Source: Spirochaetota bacterium (GTDB taxonomy: Bacteria > Spirochaetota > Spirochaetia > DSM-27196 > PWMO01). Taken from it: a DNA stretch of 12,835 bases. The notes under the pieces are model-generated. The model did no database searches. It worked only from the letters and a program-made list of their open reading frames with translations, and had not been told where the DNA came from. Shown piece after piece: positions 1 through 5,791 of this stretch. The first letter of the stretch is position 1; each line of letters begins with the position of its first letter. The stretch is taken from positions 1 to 12,835 of the forward strand of contig JAAAOR010000092.1 in the NCBI GenBank assembly GCA_009908735.1. Direction: 5' to 3'. The translations under genes and the position numbers were made by a program.

Positions 1-717
1 GTGGCTTTCAGGGCCTCTGGCGGGGTGGTTCGAGTGCCTGACGTCGGCTCTTTTACGCCACAGGAAATCCGCGCTGGCGGAGTGATTCTCGGTATGGCGA
101 TCGACCGGAAACGAGGCCGGCTTTTCGTCTCTGAGCAGTCCGATGTGTACGCGATGGCTTTGAACGGCTCGAACGAAAGAGCGTTGAATTTAACTGCGTC
201 CCTGGCGCCCGGCCCGAACGGCTACTTTCAGGGGCTGGCCGTCGATCCGGTGGGAAATCTCTACATCGCCCAATCAGCTCAGATCAGCCACGTCGATCCG
301 GAAACATCCGAGGTTCTTGGCACGCGAAGCGTCGTCCCGTATGACCTGTCAGACGTGATGGTACGACCGGACGGAGTCTATGCTCTCGTACACTCAAGAG
401 ATCAGGAAAGCGCTCAGGCGGATGTGGCAATCGTGCGGTTCAACTTTGCCCTGACGAAGATCACCGGCACCTACGGCACGGGAGTAGCTCCGGCAGAAGG
501 CAAGCCTGGGAGTTTCTTTGGACCTCGCAGATTCTTGTCCGAAACGAATCGAGAGATAACCGTCGCGGACACGGACGGTTCAACGGTTGCGCGGATAGTG
601 CAGATCGAGGATTTGAGTGGCGCCGGATGGCGTGAATATGGCCAGGCGGACGGCGGTGCGAGCAACGGGTTTGCCGGGGAGTTTGAGTTTGTGGGATACA
701 CGTGGGGTGGATTCTAG
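1..717 (+). CDS. NHL-type beta-propeller protein, 5'-truncated by the window
   Basis: The reading frame is open from the first base, so the true start almost certainly lies upstream; the GTG at base 1 is only the first possible start inside the window. The 238 visible residues contain repeated NHL-like blades of the type 'hydrophobic-A-x-D-x-x-G-x-L/I-hydrophobic-V/I' (for example around residues 31-45 and 77-90: LAVDPVGNLYIAQ). NHL propellers usually mediate protein or carbohydrate contacts, often outside the cytoplasm. No catalytic motif is seen, and no signal peptide can be assessed because the N-terminus is missing. The stop TAG at 715-717 is followed by a possible promoter for the next gene. 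The exact role is unknown; the beta-propeller call is moderately secure. Confidence 0.75.
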   Translation: MAFRASGGVVRVPDVGSFTPQEIRAGGVILGMAIDRKRGRLFVSEQSDVYAMALNGSNERALNLTASLAPGPNGYFQGLAVDPVGNLYIAQSAQISHVDPETSEVLGTRSVVPYDLSDVMVRPDGVYALVHSRDQESAQADVAIVRFNFALTKITGTYGTGVAPAEGKPGSFFGPRRFLSETNREITVADTDGSTVARIVQIEDLSGAGWREYGQADGGASNGFAGEFEFVGYTWGGF

Positions 718-746
718 TTGCGATCGACAATGTTAAGCGTTAGACT
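718..746 (+). promoter_or_regulatory. Possible sigma-70 promoter for the ABM monooxygenase gene
   Basis: TTGCGA at 718-723 and TAGACT at 741-746 are separated by 17 bases, each matching 4 of 6 consensus positions. It sits 80 bases before the start at 827. This is a motif match only. Confidence 0.3.
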
Positions 747-768
747 GCGGCTATTCCTGACCCCTGGC

Positions 769-781
769 TCACGGCCCGTGA
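769..781. promoter_or_regulatory. Perfect 13-base palindrome, candidate operator
   Basis: TCACGG-C-CCGTGA is a perfect 6-1-6 inverted repeat in the presumed leader of the ABM gene, 23 bases downstream of the possible -10 box. The spacer is too short to form a hairpin, so a dimeric-regulator binding site is more likely than a terminator. No cognate regulator is identified. Confidence 0.3.
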
Positions 782-826
782 CGCGATTCAATCGTGGCTG
801 CGAAATCTCTAAGGAGGAGTCCCCAC

Positions 827-1135
827 ATGATCGTCCGCATCATCACCGTAAACGTCAAACCCGGCAAGGAATCGGCGTTCGAAGAAGCGACGAAGAGGAA
901 CCACGAAGGCTCGCTGCAGGAGCCCGGCGTGCTTCGCTTCGACGTCCTCAAAGACCGCGACACACCGCGTCGCTATTACCTCTACGAGGTCTACCGCGAC
1001 GAGGCCGCCACGCGGGCCCACAAAGAGACCGCGCACTACGCGGCATGGAAGGAGGCGGCGCCGGACTTCGTGGAAGGTGAGCGCGCGTCGGTGGCGTGTG
1101 ATGTCGTGGCGCCGGAAGAAGAGAACGCCTGGTGA
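827..1135 (+). CDS. ABM-family (antibiotic biosynthesis monooxygenase-like) small protein
   Basis: This 102-residue protein has the size and motifs of the dimeric ferredoxin-like ABM/YgiN/LsrG family: a first strand IVRIITVNVKPG, then 'EPGVLRFDVLKD' (about residues 36-47), 'YYLYEVYRDEAATRAH' and an H-x-x-x-W helix (HYAAWKE). Members include heme- and cofactor-independent monooxygenases and the autoinducer-2 enzyme LsrG; the substrate cannot be told from sequence. I chose the ATG at 827 because a strong Shine-Dalgarno AAGGAGGAG lies at 811-819, 7 bases upstream. The longer in-frame start at 794 has no such site and gives an N-terminus unlike the family. The gene stands alone between two propeller genes, with its own possible promoter and palindrome upstream. 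Confidence 0.85.
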   Translation: MIVRIITVNVKPGKESAFEEATKRNHEGSLQEPGVLRFDVLKDRDTPRRYYLYEVYRDEAATRAHKETAHYAAWKEAAPDFVEGERASVACDVVAPEEENAW

Positions 1136-1202
1136 CTCGAGCTTTCGGATAACCCTTTGACCACGAGTCCGCAAGGGCGCTGTCGATTTTCCGTATTCAC
1201 AG

Positions 1203-1231
1203 TTGAAATTACCCGAGTTCCAGACTAATCT
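1203..1231 (+). promoter_or_regulatory. Possible sigma-70 promoter for the lipoprotein gene
   Basis: TTGAAA at 1203-1208 (5 of 6) is followed after 17 bases by TAATCT at 1226-1231 (3 of 6). It lies 62 bases before the start at 1294. The weak -10 keeps confidence low. Confidence 0.3.
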
Positions 1232-1293
1232 ATTTCCGAGTGGTGTGCGCCGGTCACCGTATCGGCTCGGATAGCATGGCTCATGGGGGAGAC

Positions 1294-1449
1294 ATGATTG
1301 GTTTCTGGGCTCGAGTCGCTAAGTTTACGGTTGTGTTGACTACGGCCACGCTGGTTTCCGGCTGCATGAACGCCTCCATGTTGCAGACAGGGACTGCTGA
1401 GACCGCAATATCCATTCAGCAGGCTCCGGCGGGGATCAGCGAGATATAG
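1294..1449 (+). CDS. Lipoprotein signal peptide segment, cut off by an in-frame TAG
   Basis: This 51-codon frame starts at ATG 1294 behind a GGGGGAG ribosome site at 1285-1291. It encodes a basic start (ARVAK), a hydrophobic core and a lipobox L-V-S-G-C, so Cys24 would be lipidated and the product exported to the envelope. The frame stops at TAG 1447-1449. It is in the same frame as the TolB-like propeller that begins at 1471, with six open sense codons after the TAG and then that ATG. The residues on either side form one continuous module (ISEI-[stop]-LTIRGPGM). I read the two pieces as one lipoprotein gene interrupted by a nonsense codon (Gln CAG to TAG is the simplest path). Alternatives are stop-codon readthrough or a sequencing error. 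On its own the short product has no evident function. Confidence 0.6.
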   Translation: MIGFWARVAKFTVVLTTATLVSGCMNASMLQTGTAETAISIQQAPAGISEI

Positions 1450-1470
1450 CTGACAATCAGGGGGCCGGGT

Positions 1471-2832
1471 ATGTCGACTATTTCCCGGACCCTAACGCCT
1501 GACACCGAATCCCTCATTCTCGAGATCCCAATTGGGCCGGATCGCGTCTTTGAGGTGAGTGCGGGCGGCTACAGTGCGCGGGTGGTGCGGGCTGTCACCG
1601 CGGGCGGCATTAACGTCGCTTTGTCGCTTTCGGTTCCTGCGGAAGGAACGTTGTTGTTCGCGCGGGGGACATACGACACGCAGAGCGCAGAGATCACCGC
1701 GGCCGACCTGTACACGATAGACGCTGCCGGCGGTAGCGAGCAACAATTGACCAATTCCAGCCCCCCGGTAACTGGATTCGGTTGGTCGAGCGACGGAAAC
1801 TGGATCCTCTTGATCAGCACGTTGGACGATCAGGCGGGAGAGCTATACCGACTAAGTGCGGGCGGCGGGTCTTTCGACCGTCTCACCACGAACACCGCAG
1901 CTGAGACTATCGGCGGGATAGAGCGAAACGGTTCTCGCATCGCGTACGCCTATGACGGTGGCAACGGCTCGGTCGTAGTCACAACAGACATCGGGGCGCC
2001 GTCACCGTCTGAAACGATCGTCACGACGGCTGCGGGCTTCAGCTATTCTCAGACCTCGATCGACTCCGCTTCCGGCGGATCCATCGCCGTTTCAGCTGAT
2101 GTCGTCGACGCCTGGTCACCCGACGGGACGAAGCTGATCTACTCTCGCGACGAGCTGAGCTCCGTGGGAGCCGGGCTGGCCGGCAGGCTGTATTTCACCG
2201 GGGATGGCGGTCAGACGGAGACGGCCATAAGCACTGCCGCCGAGGCCGCGACGGGTGCGCAATGGCTGCCGGACGGGTCGGGTATCCTGTTTACCCAGAC
2301 GGAGAGCTCCAGCACCGGGGATATGGACCTCTATATCCACGACATCGCCGCTCAGGCTACATCGCCTCTCACCGCGTCGACCGTGGTAGACCGCAATCCG
2401 CGTGTGTCACCCGACGGCACTGCCGTGCTGTTCGATCGATATGACCCGCAAACGTTTTCGAGCGAGTACAGGGTGGTCGATGTTGCTTCAGGCAGCGAAA
2501 CCCAGCTGACCGACCCTGCCGAGTTTGTTGCATACTACGCTCAATGGATCGGGGGCACCAACGAGATCAGCTTGCTCGGGATCGATGTGGCAACTTCGGC
2601 CGCACAAATCCGCATCTACTCCAGTTCCGGCGCGCTTCTCGACACCGTGGAAAACTCCCAGCTGCTGCAAGGCTACCCCTCCCAGTGGAGCGCGAACGGC
2701 GCCGCGGCATCGGTAATGCTTGAGACTGGAAGTGGAGACTTCGACCTCTACCTCCTCTCCCGCACCACGGGTGAGCTCTCCCCGATCACGGACACGCCGG
2801 CGGCGGAAATCGGCGGGTACTGGCGGCCTTGA
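1471..2832 (+). CDS. TolB-like (PD40/WD40-like) beta-propeller protein; body of an interrupted lipoprotein
   Basis: This 453-residue frame has an N-terminal all-beta module (GPGM upstream of a P-x-G-x-x-R-x-F pattern, residues 1-55) and then about six to seven TolB-type propeller blades. Blades are marked by W-S-x-D-G near residues 105-109, W-S-P-D-G at 215-219, W-L-P-D-G and V-S-P-D-G further on, each followed by a hydrophobic strand, and 'QLT' turns between blades. Such propellers are normally periplasmic or surface proteins, yet this frame has no signal peptide. The matching lipoprotein signal lies in the same frame immediately upstream, beyond the TAG at 1447. The ATG at 1471 has AGGGGG at 1459-1464, six bases upstream, so reinitiation could produce an unexported protein. 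The gene ends just before a strong GC hairpin. I see no enzymatic motif. Confidence 0.8.
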   Translation: MSTISRTLTPDTESLILEIPIGPDRVFEVSAGGYSARVVRAVTAGGINVALSLSVPAEGTLLFARGTYDTQSAEITAADLYTIDAAGGSEQQLTNSSPPVTGFGWSSDGNWILLISTLDDQAGELYRLSAGGGSFDRLTTNTAAETIGGIERNGSRIAYAYDGGNGSVVVTTDIGAPSPSETIVTTAAGFSYSQTSIDSASGGSIAVSADVVDAWSPDGTKLIYSRDELSSVGAGLAGRLYFTGDGGQTETAISTAAEAATGAQWLPDGSGILFTQTESSSTGDMDLYIHDIAAQATSPLTASTVVDRNPRVSPDGTAVLFDRYDPQTFSSEYRVVDVASGSETQLTDPAEFVAYYAQWIGGTNEISLLGIDVATSAAQIRIYSSSGALLDTVENSQLLQGYPSQWSANGAAASVMLETGSGDFDLYLLSRTTGELSPITDTPAAEIGGYWRP

Positions 2833-2837
2833 CCGGT

Positions 2838-2875
2838 GGCCTCGGCCGCCGGGCCCCCGCGCGGCGGCCGAGGCC
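2838..2875. terminator. Long GC hairpin between convergent genes, probable bidirectional terminator
   Basis: 2838-2850 (GGCCTCGGCCGCC) is the exact reverse complement of 2863-2875. One more G-C pair (2851/2862) extends the stem to 14 base pairs with a 10-base loop. It fills the gap between the propeller stop (2832) and the coiled-coil gene stop (2881). There is no T-tract on either strand, so intrinsic termination may be weak or assisted; RNA 3'-end protection is another possible role. Confidence 0.6.
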
Positions 2876-2880
2876 CGCCC

Positions 2881-3363
2881 TCACCCCAGAAACTGGTACA
2901 ACGTCATCATCGTGGCAAGCAGGACCATCCCGCCGCCGATCAGCCACTCGTGCACGCGCAGTTGGCGGTCGACGTGCTGGAAACGTGCGTCCGAGTGGGC
3001 CCGCGCATCCTCGAAGCGCTTGTCCATGTGCGCCTGTTGCTCTTTGAACCGCTCGTTCATGTAGGCAAGCTGGGCATCGAAGCGCTTGTCCATATGGGTC
3101 TGGTGAGCGTCGAAGCGGTGATTCATGTCTTCGAAGCGTTGGTTCATATGGGTCTGGTGAGCGTCGAAGCGCTGATTCATGTCTTCAAAGCGTTTGTCGC
3201 TGGCGTCGAAGCGGGCGATCATGACCTCGCGCTGAGCCCTGAGCTCGTCCTCGACGCGGATAATGCGCTCCTGGAGATCAAACACCTCGCGGGGGAGCCA
3301 CTCATTCAGGTGGGATCTGACGTAGACACCAACTTGTTCCAGATCGTCACGTGATAGCGACAC
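2881..3363 (-). CDS. Tail-anchored coiled-coil protein with heptad/hendecad repeats
   Basis: The 160-residue product has a short N-terminal region (about 35 residues), a long charged coiled coil, and a C-terminal hydrophobic segment (WLIGGGMVLLATMMTLYQFL) that should anchor it in the membrane. The coil is built on an R-F dipeptide recurring at steps of 7, 7, 11, 7, 11, 11, 11 and 11 residues, a mix of heptads and hendecads. I chose GTG 3363 because a perfect AGGAGG (complement of 3370-3375) lies six bases upstream; the longer frame from 3393 lacks one. The start is 23 bases after the sirtuin stop on the same strand, so the two are probably one operon. The family function is not known to me; the shape suggests a membrane-attached spacer or oligomerisation rod. 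DNA-level repeats lie inside it (3091-3198). Confidence 0.8.
   Translation of the reverse strand: MSLSRDDLEQVGVYVRSHLNEWLPREVFDLQERIIRVEDELRAQREVMIARFDASDKRFEDMNQRFDAHQTHMNQRFEDMNHRFDAHQTHMDKRFDAQLAYMNERFKEQQAHMDKRFEDARAHSDARFQHVDRQLRVHEWLIGGGMVLLATMMTLYQFLG
3091..3198 (-). repeat. Two tandem 54-base units inside the coiled-coil gene
   Basis: Unit 3091-3144 and unit 3145-3198 match at 50 of 54 positions by direct comparison. Each encodes 18 residues, that is one heptad plus one hendecad, so duplication keeps both the frame and the coil register. The near identity points to a recent duplication. Confidence 0.85.
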
Positions 3364-3386
3364 GAACAGCCTCCTGCACTGGTAGT

Positions 3387-4319
3387 CTACCACCTGCTAC
3401 GGGCATTTTGAACCTGCTGATTGTATTCCGGTGCCAATTCCTCTGCGACCCGCGGCAGAAGGCGGCCGAGCGGCGCATCGATGCGCAGGGTGGCGAGGGG
3501 GTCGCCGCGTGTCTCGCCCATGTTGGTGATGACCACCGGTGTTCCGGCCTCGGCGGCCCGTTTCACGAACCGAAATCCCGACCACACGGTCAAAGATGAT
3601 CCGATCACCCACAACAGCTCGGCGGCATCGACGGCTGACGCTGCGGCGTTGACGCGAGGCCGCGGCACGTTCTCCCCGAAGAAAACCAGATCGGGCTTGA
3701 GCACTCCGGCGCAGCGGCTGCACGTCGGCACGGAGAAACTGCTCGCGAGCTCCCGCGGGAGCTCGGCGTCGCCGTCGGGGGCGATCTCCGCGGTCAGGGA
3801 TAGCCACGAGGGATTTGCCGCGAGAAGACGGTCCTGCAGGGCGTCACGATGCTCGGTGCGGCCGCATTCGAGGCACACGACTTGCGCGAGGGAACCGTGG
3901 AGTTCGATGACATCCATCGCACCGGCGGCCTGGTGCAGCCCGTCGACGTTCTGGGTGATGATCGACGTGACGGTGCCGGCTGTCTGCAGCCGCGCCAACG
4001 CGTAGTGGCCGGCGTTCGGGCCGACGTCCTTCATCCGGGGCCAGCCGATGGTGTTTCGCGCCCAGTAGCGGCGCCGTGCCTCTGCGCTTGCCGTGAACTC
4101 TCGGTACTGAATGGGACTCCGGGTGCGAAGCGACCCCGTCGGGCCGCGGTAGTCGGGAATGCCCGACTCGGTACTCAGTCCCGCTCCGCTGAGTACGGTA
4201 ACCCGCCGGCCGCGAAGCAGGTCGACAAGCCGGGAGATTTCGGAGGCGGGAGCATCATGCTGATAGGCTGCGAGCTGATCGGTGTCGGTGTCCACGGCGA
4301 AAGGGTAGCTATCGCGCAC
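3387..4319 (-). CDS. NAD-dependent protein deacylase, sirtuin class II (SIRT4-like)
   Basis: This is a Sir2-family enzyme that removes acyl groups from lysine using NAD. With the GTG at 4319 it has 310 residues. Visible motifs are GAGLSTESGIPDYRG (45-59, NAD binding), TQNVDGLH (122-129), catalytic His141 in LHG, two zinc pairs C-x-x-C (Cys149/152 and Cys200/203), PDLVFFGENVP (209-219) and GSSLTV. The stretch RYWARN-x-x-GWP followed by P-N-A-G-H is typical of the SIRT4-like class, whose members act as lipoamidases or long-chain deacylases as well as deacetylases. The start is uncertain: GTG 4319 has GAGG three bases upstream, GTG 4295 has none, and ATG 4394 lies in the vapBC promoter. It is followed by the coiled-coil gene, probably co-transcribed, and is divergent from vapBC. 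Confidence 0.93.
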   Translation of the reverse strand: MRDSYPFAVDTDTDQLAAYQHDAPASEISRLVDLLRGRRVTVLSGAGLSTESGIPDYRGPTGSLRTRSPIQYREFTASAEARRRYWARNTIGWPRMKDVGPNAGHYALARLQTAGTVTSIITQNVDGLHQAAGAMDVIELHGSLAQVVCLECGRTEHRDALQDRLLAANPSWLSLTAEIAPDGDAELPRELASSFSVPTCSRCAGVLKPDLVFFGENVPRPRVNAAASAVDAAELLWVIGSSLTVWSGFRFVKRAAEAGTPVVITNMGETRGDPLATLRIDAPLGRLLPRVAEELAPEYNQQVQNARSRW

Positions 4320-4382
4320 CGCCCTCGTCAATGAGACGGCATGGCCGAGCGGCTCGAGCGTCCGGAATCGGAATCCGCCAGC

Positions 4383-4411
4383 TTGACAAGGCATGCGATT
4401 AGTAATACTAT
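4383..4411 (+). promoter_or_regulatory. Consensus sigma-70 promoter of vapBC
   Basis: TTGACA at 4383-4388 is separated by 17 bases from TACTAT at 4406-4411. The predicted transcription start (about 4418) is only some 12 bases before the vapB ATG at 4430, with a weak AAGAG ribosome site at 4418-4422. The hexamers and spacer length are identical to those of the rhodopsin promoter at 6688-6716. Confidence 0.75.
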
Positions 4412-4414
4412 TAC
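4402..4414. promoter_or_regulatory. Palindromic operator candidate over the vapBC -10 box
   Basis: GTAATA-C-TATTAC is a perfect 6-1-6 inverted repeat that contains the -10 hexamer. It overlaps a second repeat, TTAC-A-GTAA (4411-4419). VapB antitoxins normally bind such sites with VapC to repress their own promoter, so this is the expected autoregulatory operator. No binding evidence is available from sequence alone. Confidence 0.6.
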
Positions 4415-4429
4415 AGTAAGAGTACGACA

Positions 4430-4651
4430 ATGCGCGTGACCGAGAAAGGGCAGGTTACTATCCCGCAGCAGATTCGCAAGGCGCTCAACATCAAGCCCTC
4501 GAGCGAGGTGGAGTTCGTGCTCGAGGGCGACCACGCGATCGTGCGGCCAGTGGCCCAAACGGATGCCGTTTCCGAGCGGCTCGAACGCTACCGCGGCGCG
4601 GCCGCCACCGATATGTCCACAGAAGATATCCTCGCGCTGACTCGCCGATGA
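4430..4651 (+). CDS. vapB: VapB antitoxin, AbrB/MazE-type swapped-hairpin DNA-binding protein
   Basis: The 73-residue product opens with an AbrB/SpoVT swapped-hairpin domain (residues 1-42): M-R-V-T-E-K-G-Q-V-T-I-P followed by IRKALNIKPSSEVEFVLEG, the standard signature. The C-terminal 30 residues are the flexible, charged segment that in this family wraps the toxin and blocks its active site. The stop overlaps the vapC start in an ATGA (4648-4651), indicating translational coupling. Repression of its own promoter through the palindrome at 4402-4414 is likely by family rule. The start ATG 4430 is fixed by the AbrB signature, which begins right at the methionine. Confidence 0.93.
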   Translation: MRVTEKGQVTIPQQIRKALNIKPSSEVEFVLEGDHAIVRPVAQTDAVSERLERYRGAAATDMSTEDILALTRR

Positions 4652-5052
4652 GAGCGGTACTCGTAGACTCGAGTGTAGTGCTCGACCTTTTCACGGAGGA
4701 TCCGGTCTTCTGTGATCGCTCCGTGGCGGAGCTTGCCCGCTGGGGAGCAACGCACGAGCTCGCAATAAACGACATCGTATACGCGGAGGTTTCGGTTGGG
4801 TTCAGCCGCATAGAAGATCTTGAAGCGGCTCTCTTCGGCGCGGGCTTCCTGCGCATATCAATGCCGACAACCGCTCTGTTTCTCGCAGCGAAGGCATTTG
4901 CTGCATACCGCCGCCGCGGCGGTGCGAAACAGGCAATTCTTCCGGATTTCTTCATTGGTGCCCACGCCGCGGTAACGGAAATGTCGCTTCTCACGCGGGA
5001 CGTCGCGCGTGTGCGCACCGCTTATCCGTCGGTCAGCACAATCGAGCCGTAA
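4648..5052 (+). CDS. vapC: VapC toxin, PIN-domain ribonuclease
   Basis: This is a 134-residue PIN-domain protein. The four acidic residues that hold Mg2+ or Mn2+ in VapC nucleases are all present: Asp7 in LVDSSVVLD, Glu47 in NDIVYAEVSVGF, Asp100 in LPDFFIGAHA and Asp118 in LLTRDVARV. The family cleaves tRNA or rRNA when freed from VapB and so arrests translation. The start overlaps the vapB stop (ATGA). The active site looks intact, so the module is probably functional. It ends 46 bases before the stop of the convergent AhpD-like gene, with no clear terminator between them. A stand-alone vapBC pair can be chromosomal or acquired; no att site or mobility gene is seen next to it. Confidence 0.93.
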   Translation: MRAVLVDSSVVLDLFTEDPVFCDRSVAELARWGATHELAINDIVYAEVSVGFSRIEDLEAALFGAGFLRISMPTTALFLAAKAFAAYRRRGGAKQAILPDFFIGAHAAVTEMSLLTRDVARVRTAYPSVSTIEP

Positions 5053-5098
5053 GTTCTTCGTCTGATGCGTGCCGTGGCAGCGCCTCTCTACTCCTACA

Positions 5099-5659
5099 CT
5101 ACTCGTACTTGTAACCGCCGGGGTCCGTTTCGAGCTCCACGCCGAGGCCAATGACCATGCGATTTACGAAATTGAAGTAGGAGACGACGAGGGTTGCATC
5201 GAGGATGGCGCGATCGGAGAGGCCTTCTGCGCGCAGCGCATCGGTGGGATCGTCGCGTTCGGCGGCGCCCGGGTCGGTTGTCAGCTGCCGGGCATAGTCA
5301 CATAGCGCGCGGTCGACCGGGGAGAGGTCGAGCTCCCGGTAGTTATCGCCAAGCCTCTCCGCCCGCCCCGGTTCCTTCCAGAAATGCTCGAGCGCTTCGA
5401 GGTGATGGCGCCGGCAGTAGGTGCACTCGTTCGCCCGCGAGACGACGACCGCCATCATCTCGCGCTGATAACGTTTGAGCGGCGACTTCCCGAACATCAC
5501 GCTCATGTAGAGGTCCATGTGATTGGTGATGGTCTCGGGATTCAGACTCTGAATCTTGTGAACTTCGGCGACCTTGCCGCGGCTCCGCTCGATCTCGTCG
5601 TAGATCTCTTTGAGGCGGCCGTCGGCGTCCTCGGGCTGGATGACGTCAATGCGTGGCAT
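5099..5659 (-). CDS. AhpD-like / carboxymuconolactone decarboxylase-family protein (peroxidase-related)
   Basis: The 186-residue all-helical product carries the AhpD redox signature E-C-x-x-C-x-x-x-H at residues 78-86 (Cys79, Cys82, His86), preceded by LKRYQREMMAVVVSRANE as in uncharacterised 'peroxidase-related' members. AhpD proteins reduce peroxiredoxin partners or have weak alkyl-hydroperoxidase activity; the partner here is unknown. I chose ATG 5659 (MPRIDVIQ) because family members begin close to this point and the upstream 12 codons add a cysteine-rich stretch unlike the family. No good ribosome site is seen before either start. TACACT (complement of 5666-5671) just upstream could be a -10 giving a near-leaderless message, but a -35 is not evident. 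The rhodopsin terminators separate it from the gene upstream. Confidence 0.85.
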   Translation of the reverse strand: MPRIDVIQPEDADGRLKEIYDEIERSRGKVAEVHKIQSLNPETITNHMDLYMSVMFGKSPLKRYQREMMAVVVSRANECTYCRRHHLEALEHFWKEPGRAERLGDNYRELDLSPVDRALCDYARQLTTDPGAAERDDPTDALRAEGLSDRAILDATLVVSYFNFVNRMVIGLGVELETDPGGYKYE

Positions 5660-5695
5660 GCGGAGAGTGTAGCACCGTTTGCACCCTGGATACAC

Positions 5696-5734
5696 AAAAA
5701 AACGGCCCCCACCGTTGCACGCGGTGCGGGGCCG
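5696..5734 (-). terminator. Rho-independent terminator of the rhodopsin gene
   Basis: Read on the minus strand, a GC-rich stem (5722-5734 pairing with 5703-5714, 12 base pairs with one bulged base, 7-base loop) is followed at once by seven T residues (complement of 5696-5702). This is a textbook intrinsic terminator about 60 bases after the rhodopsin stop. Confidence 0.9.
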
Positions 5735-5744
5735 GGAACGGATT

Positions 5745-5770
5745 GCGGTTGCCGGCGGACCGGCAACCGC
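5745..5770 (-). terminator. Second perfect hairpin downstream of the rhodopsin gene
   Basis: GCGGTTGCCGG (5745-5755) and its exact complement (5760-5770) form an 11-base-pair stem with a 4-base loop. It lies between the rhodopsin stop and the U-tract terminator. It lacks a T-tract, so an RNA 3'-end stabiliser or an auxiliary terminator is most likely. Confidence 0.5.
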
Positions 5771-5791
5771 AGTGCCACCACAGTGTGGAGA

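Noticed and set aside
3091..3198. CRISPR-like direct repeats
   Set aside because: Only two 54-base units with no spacers, in frame inside a protein-coding coil.
2836..3354. 172-codon plus-strand frame with repeated 'EALVHMGLVSVEA' units
   Set aside because: The repeats mirror the 54-base duplication of the coiled-coil gene on the other strand, which has the ribosome site, coil register and membrane anchor.
3421..4334. Plus-strand open frames of 194 and 161 codons
   Set aside because: They are antisense to the sirtuin, which has full catalytic and zinc motifs.
4383..5052. Mobile island carrying vapBC
   Set aside because: No integrase, transposase, direct-repeat boundary or tRNA is visible around the pair.
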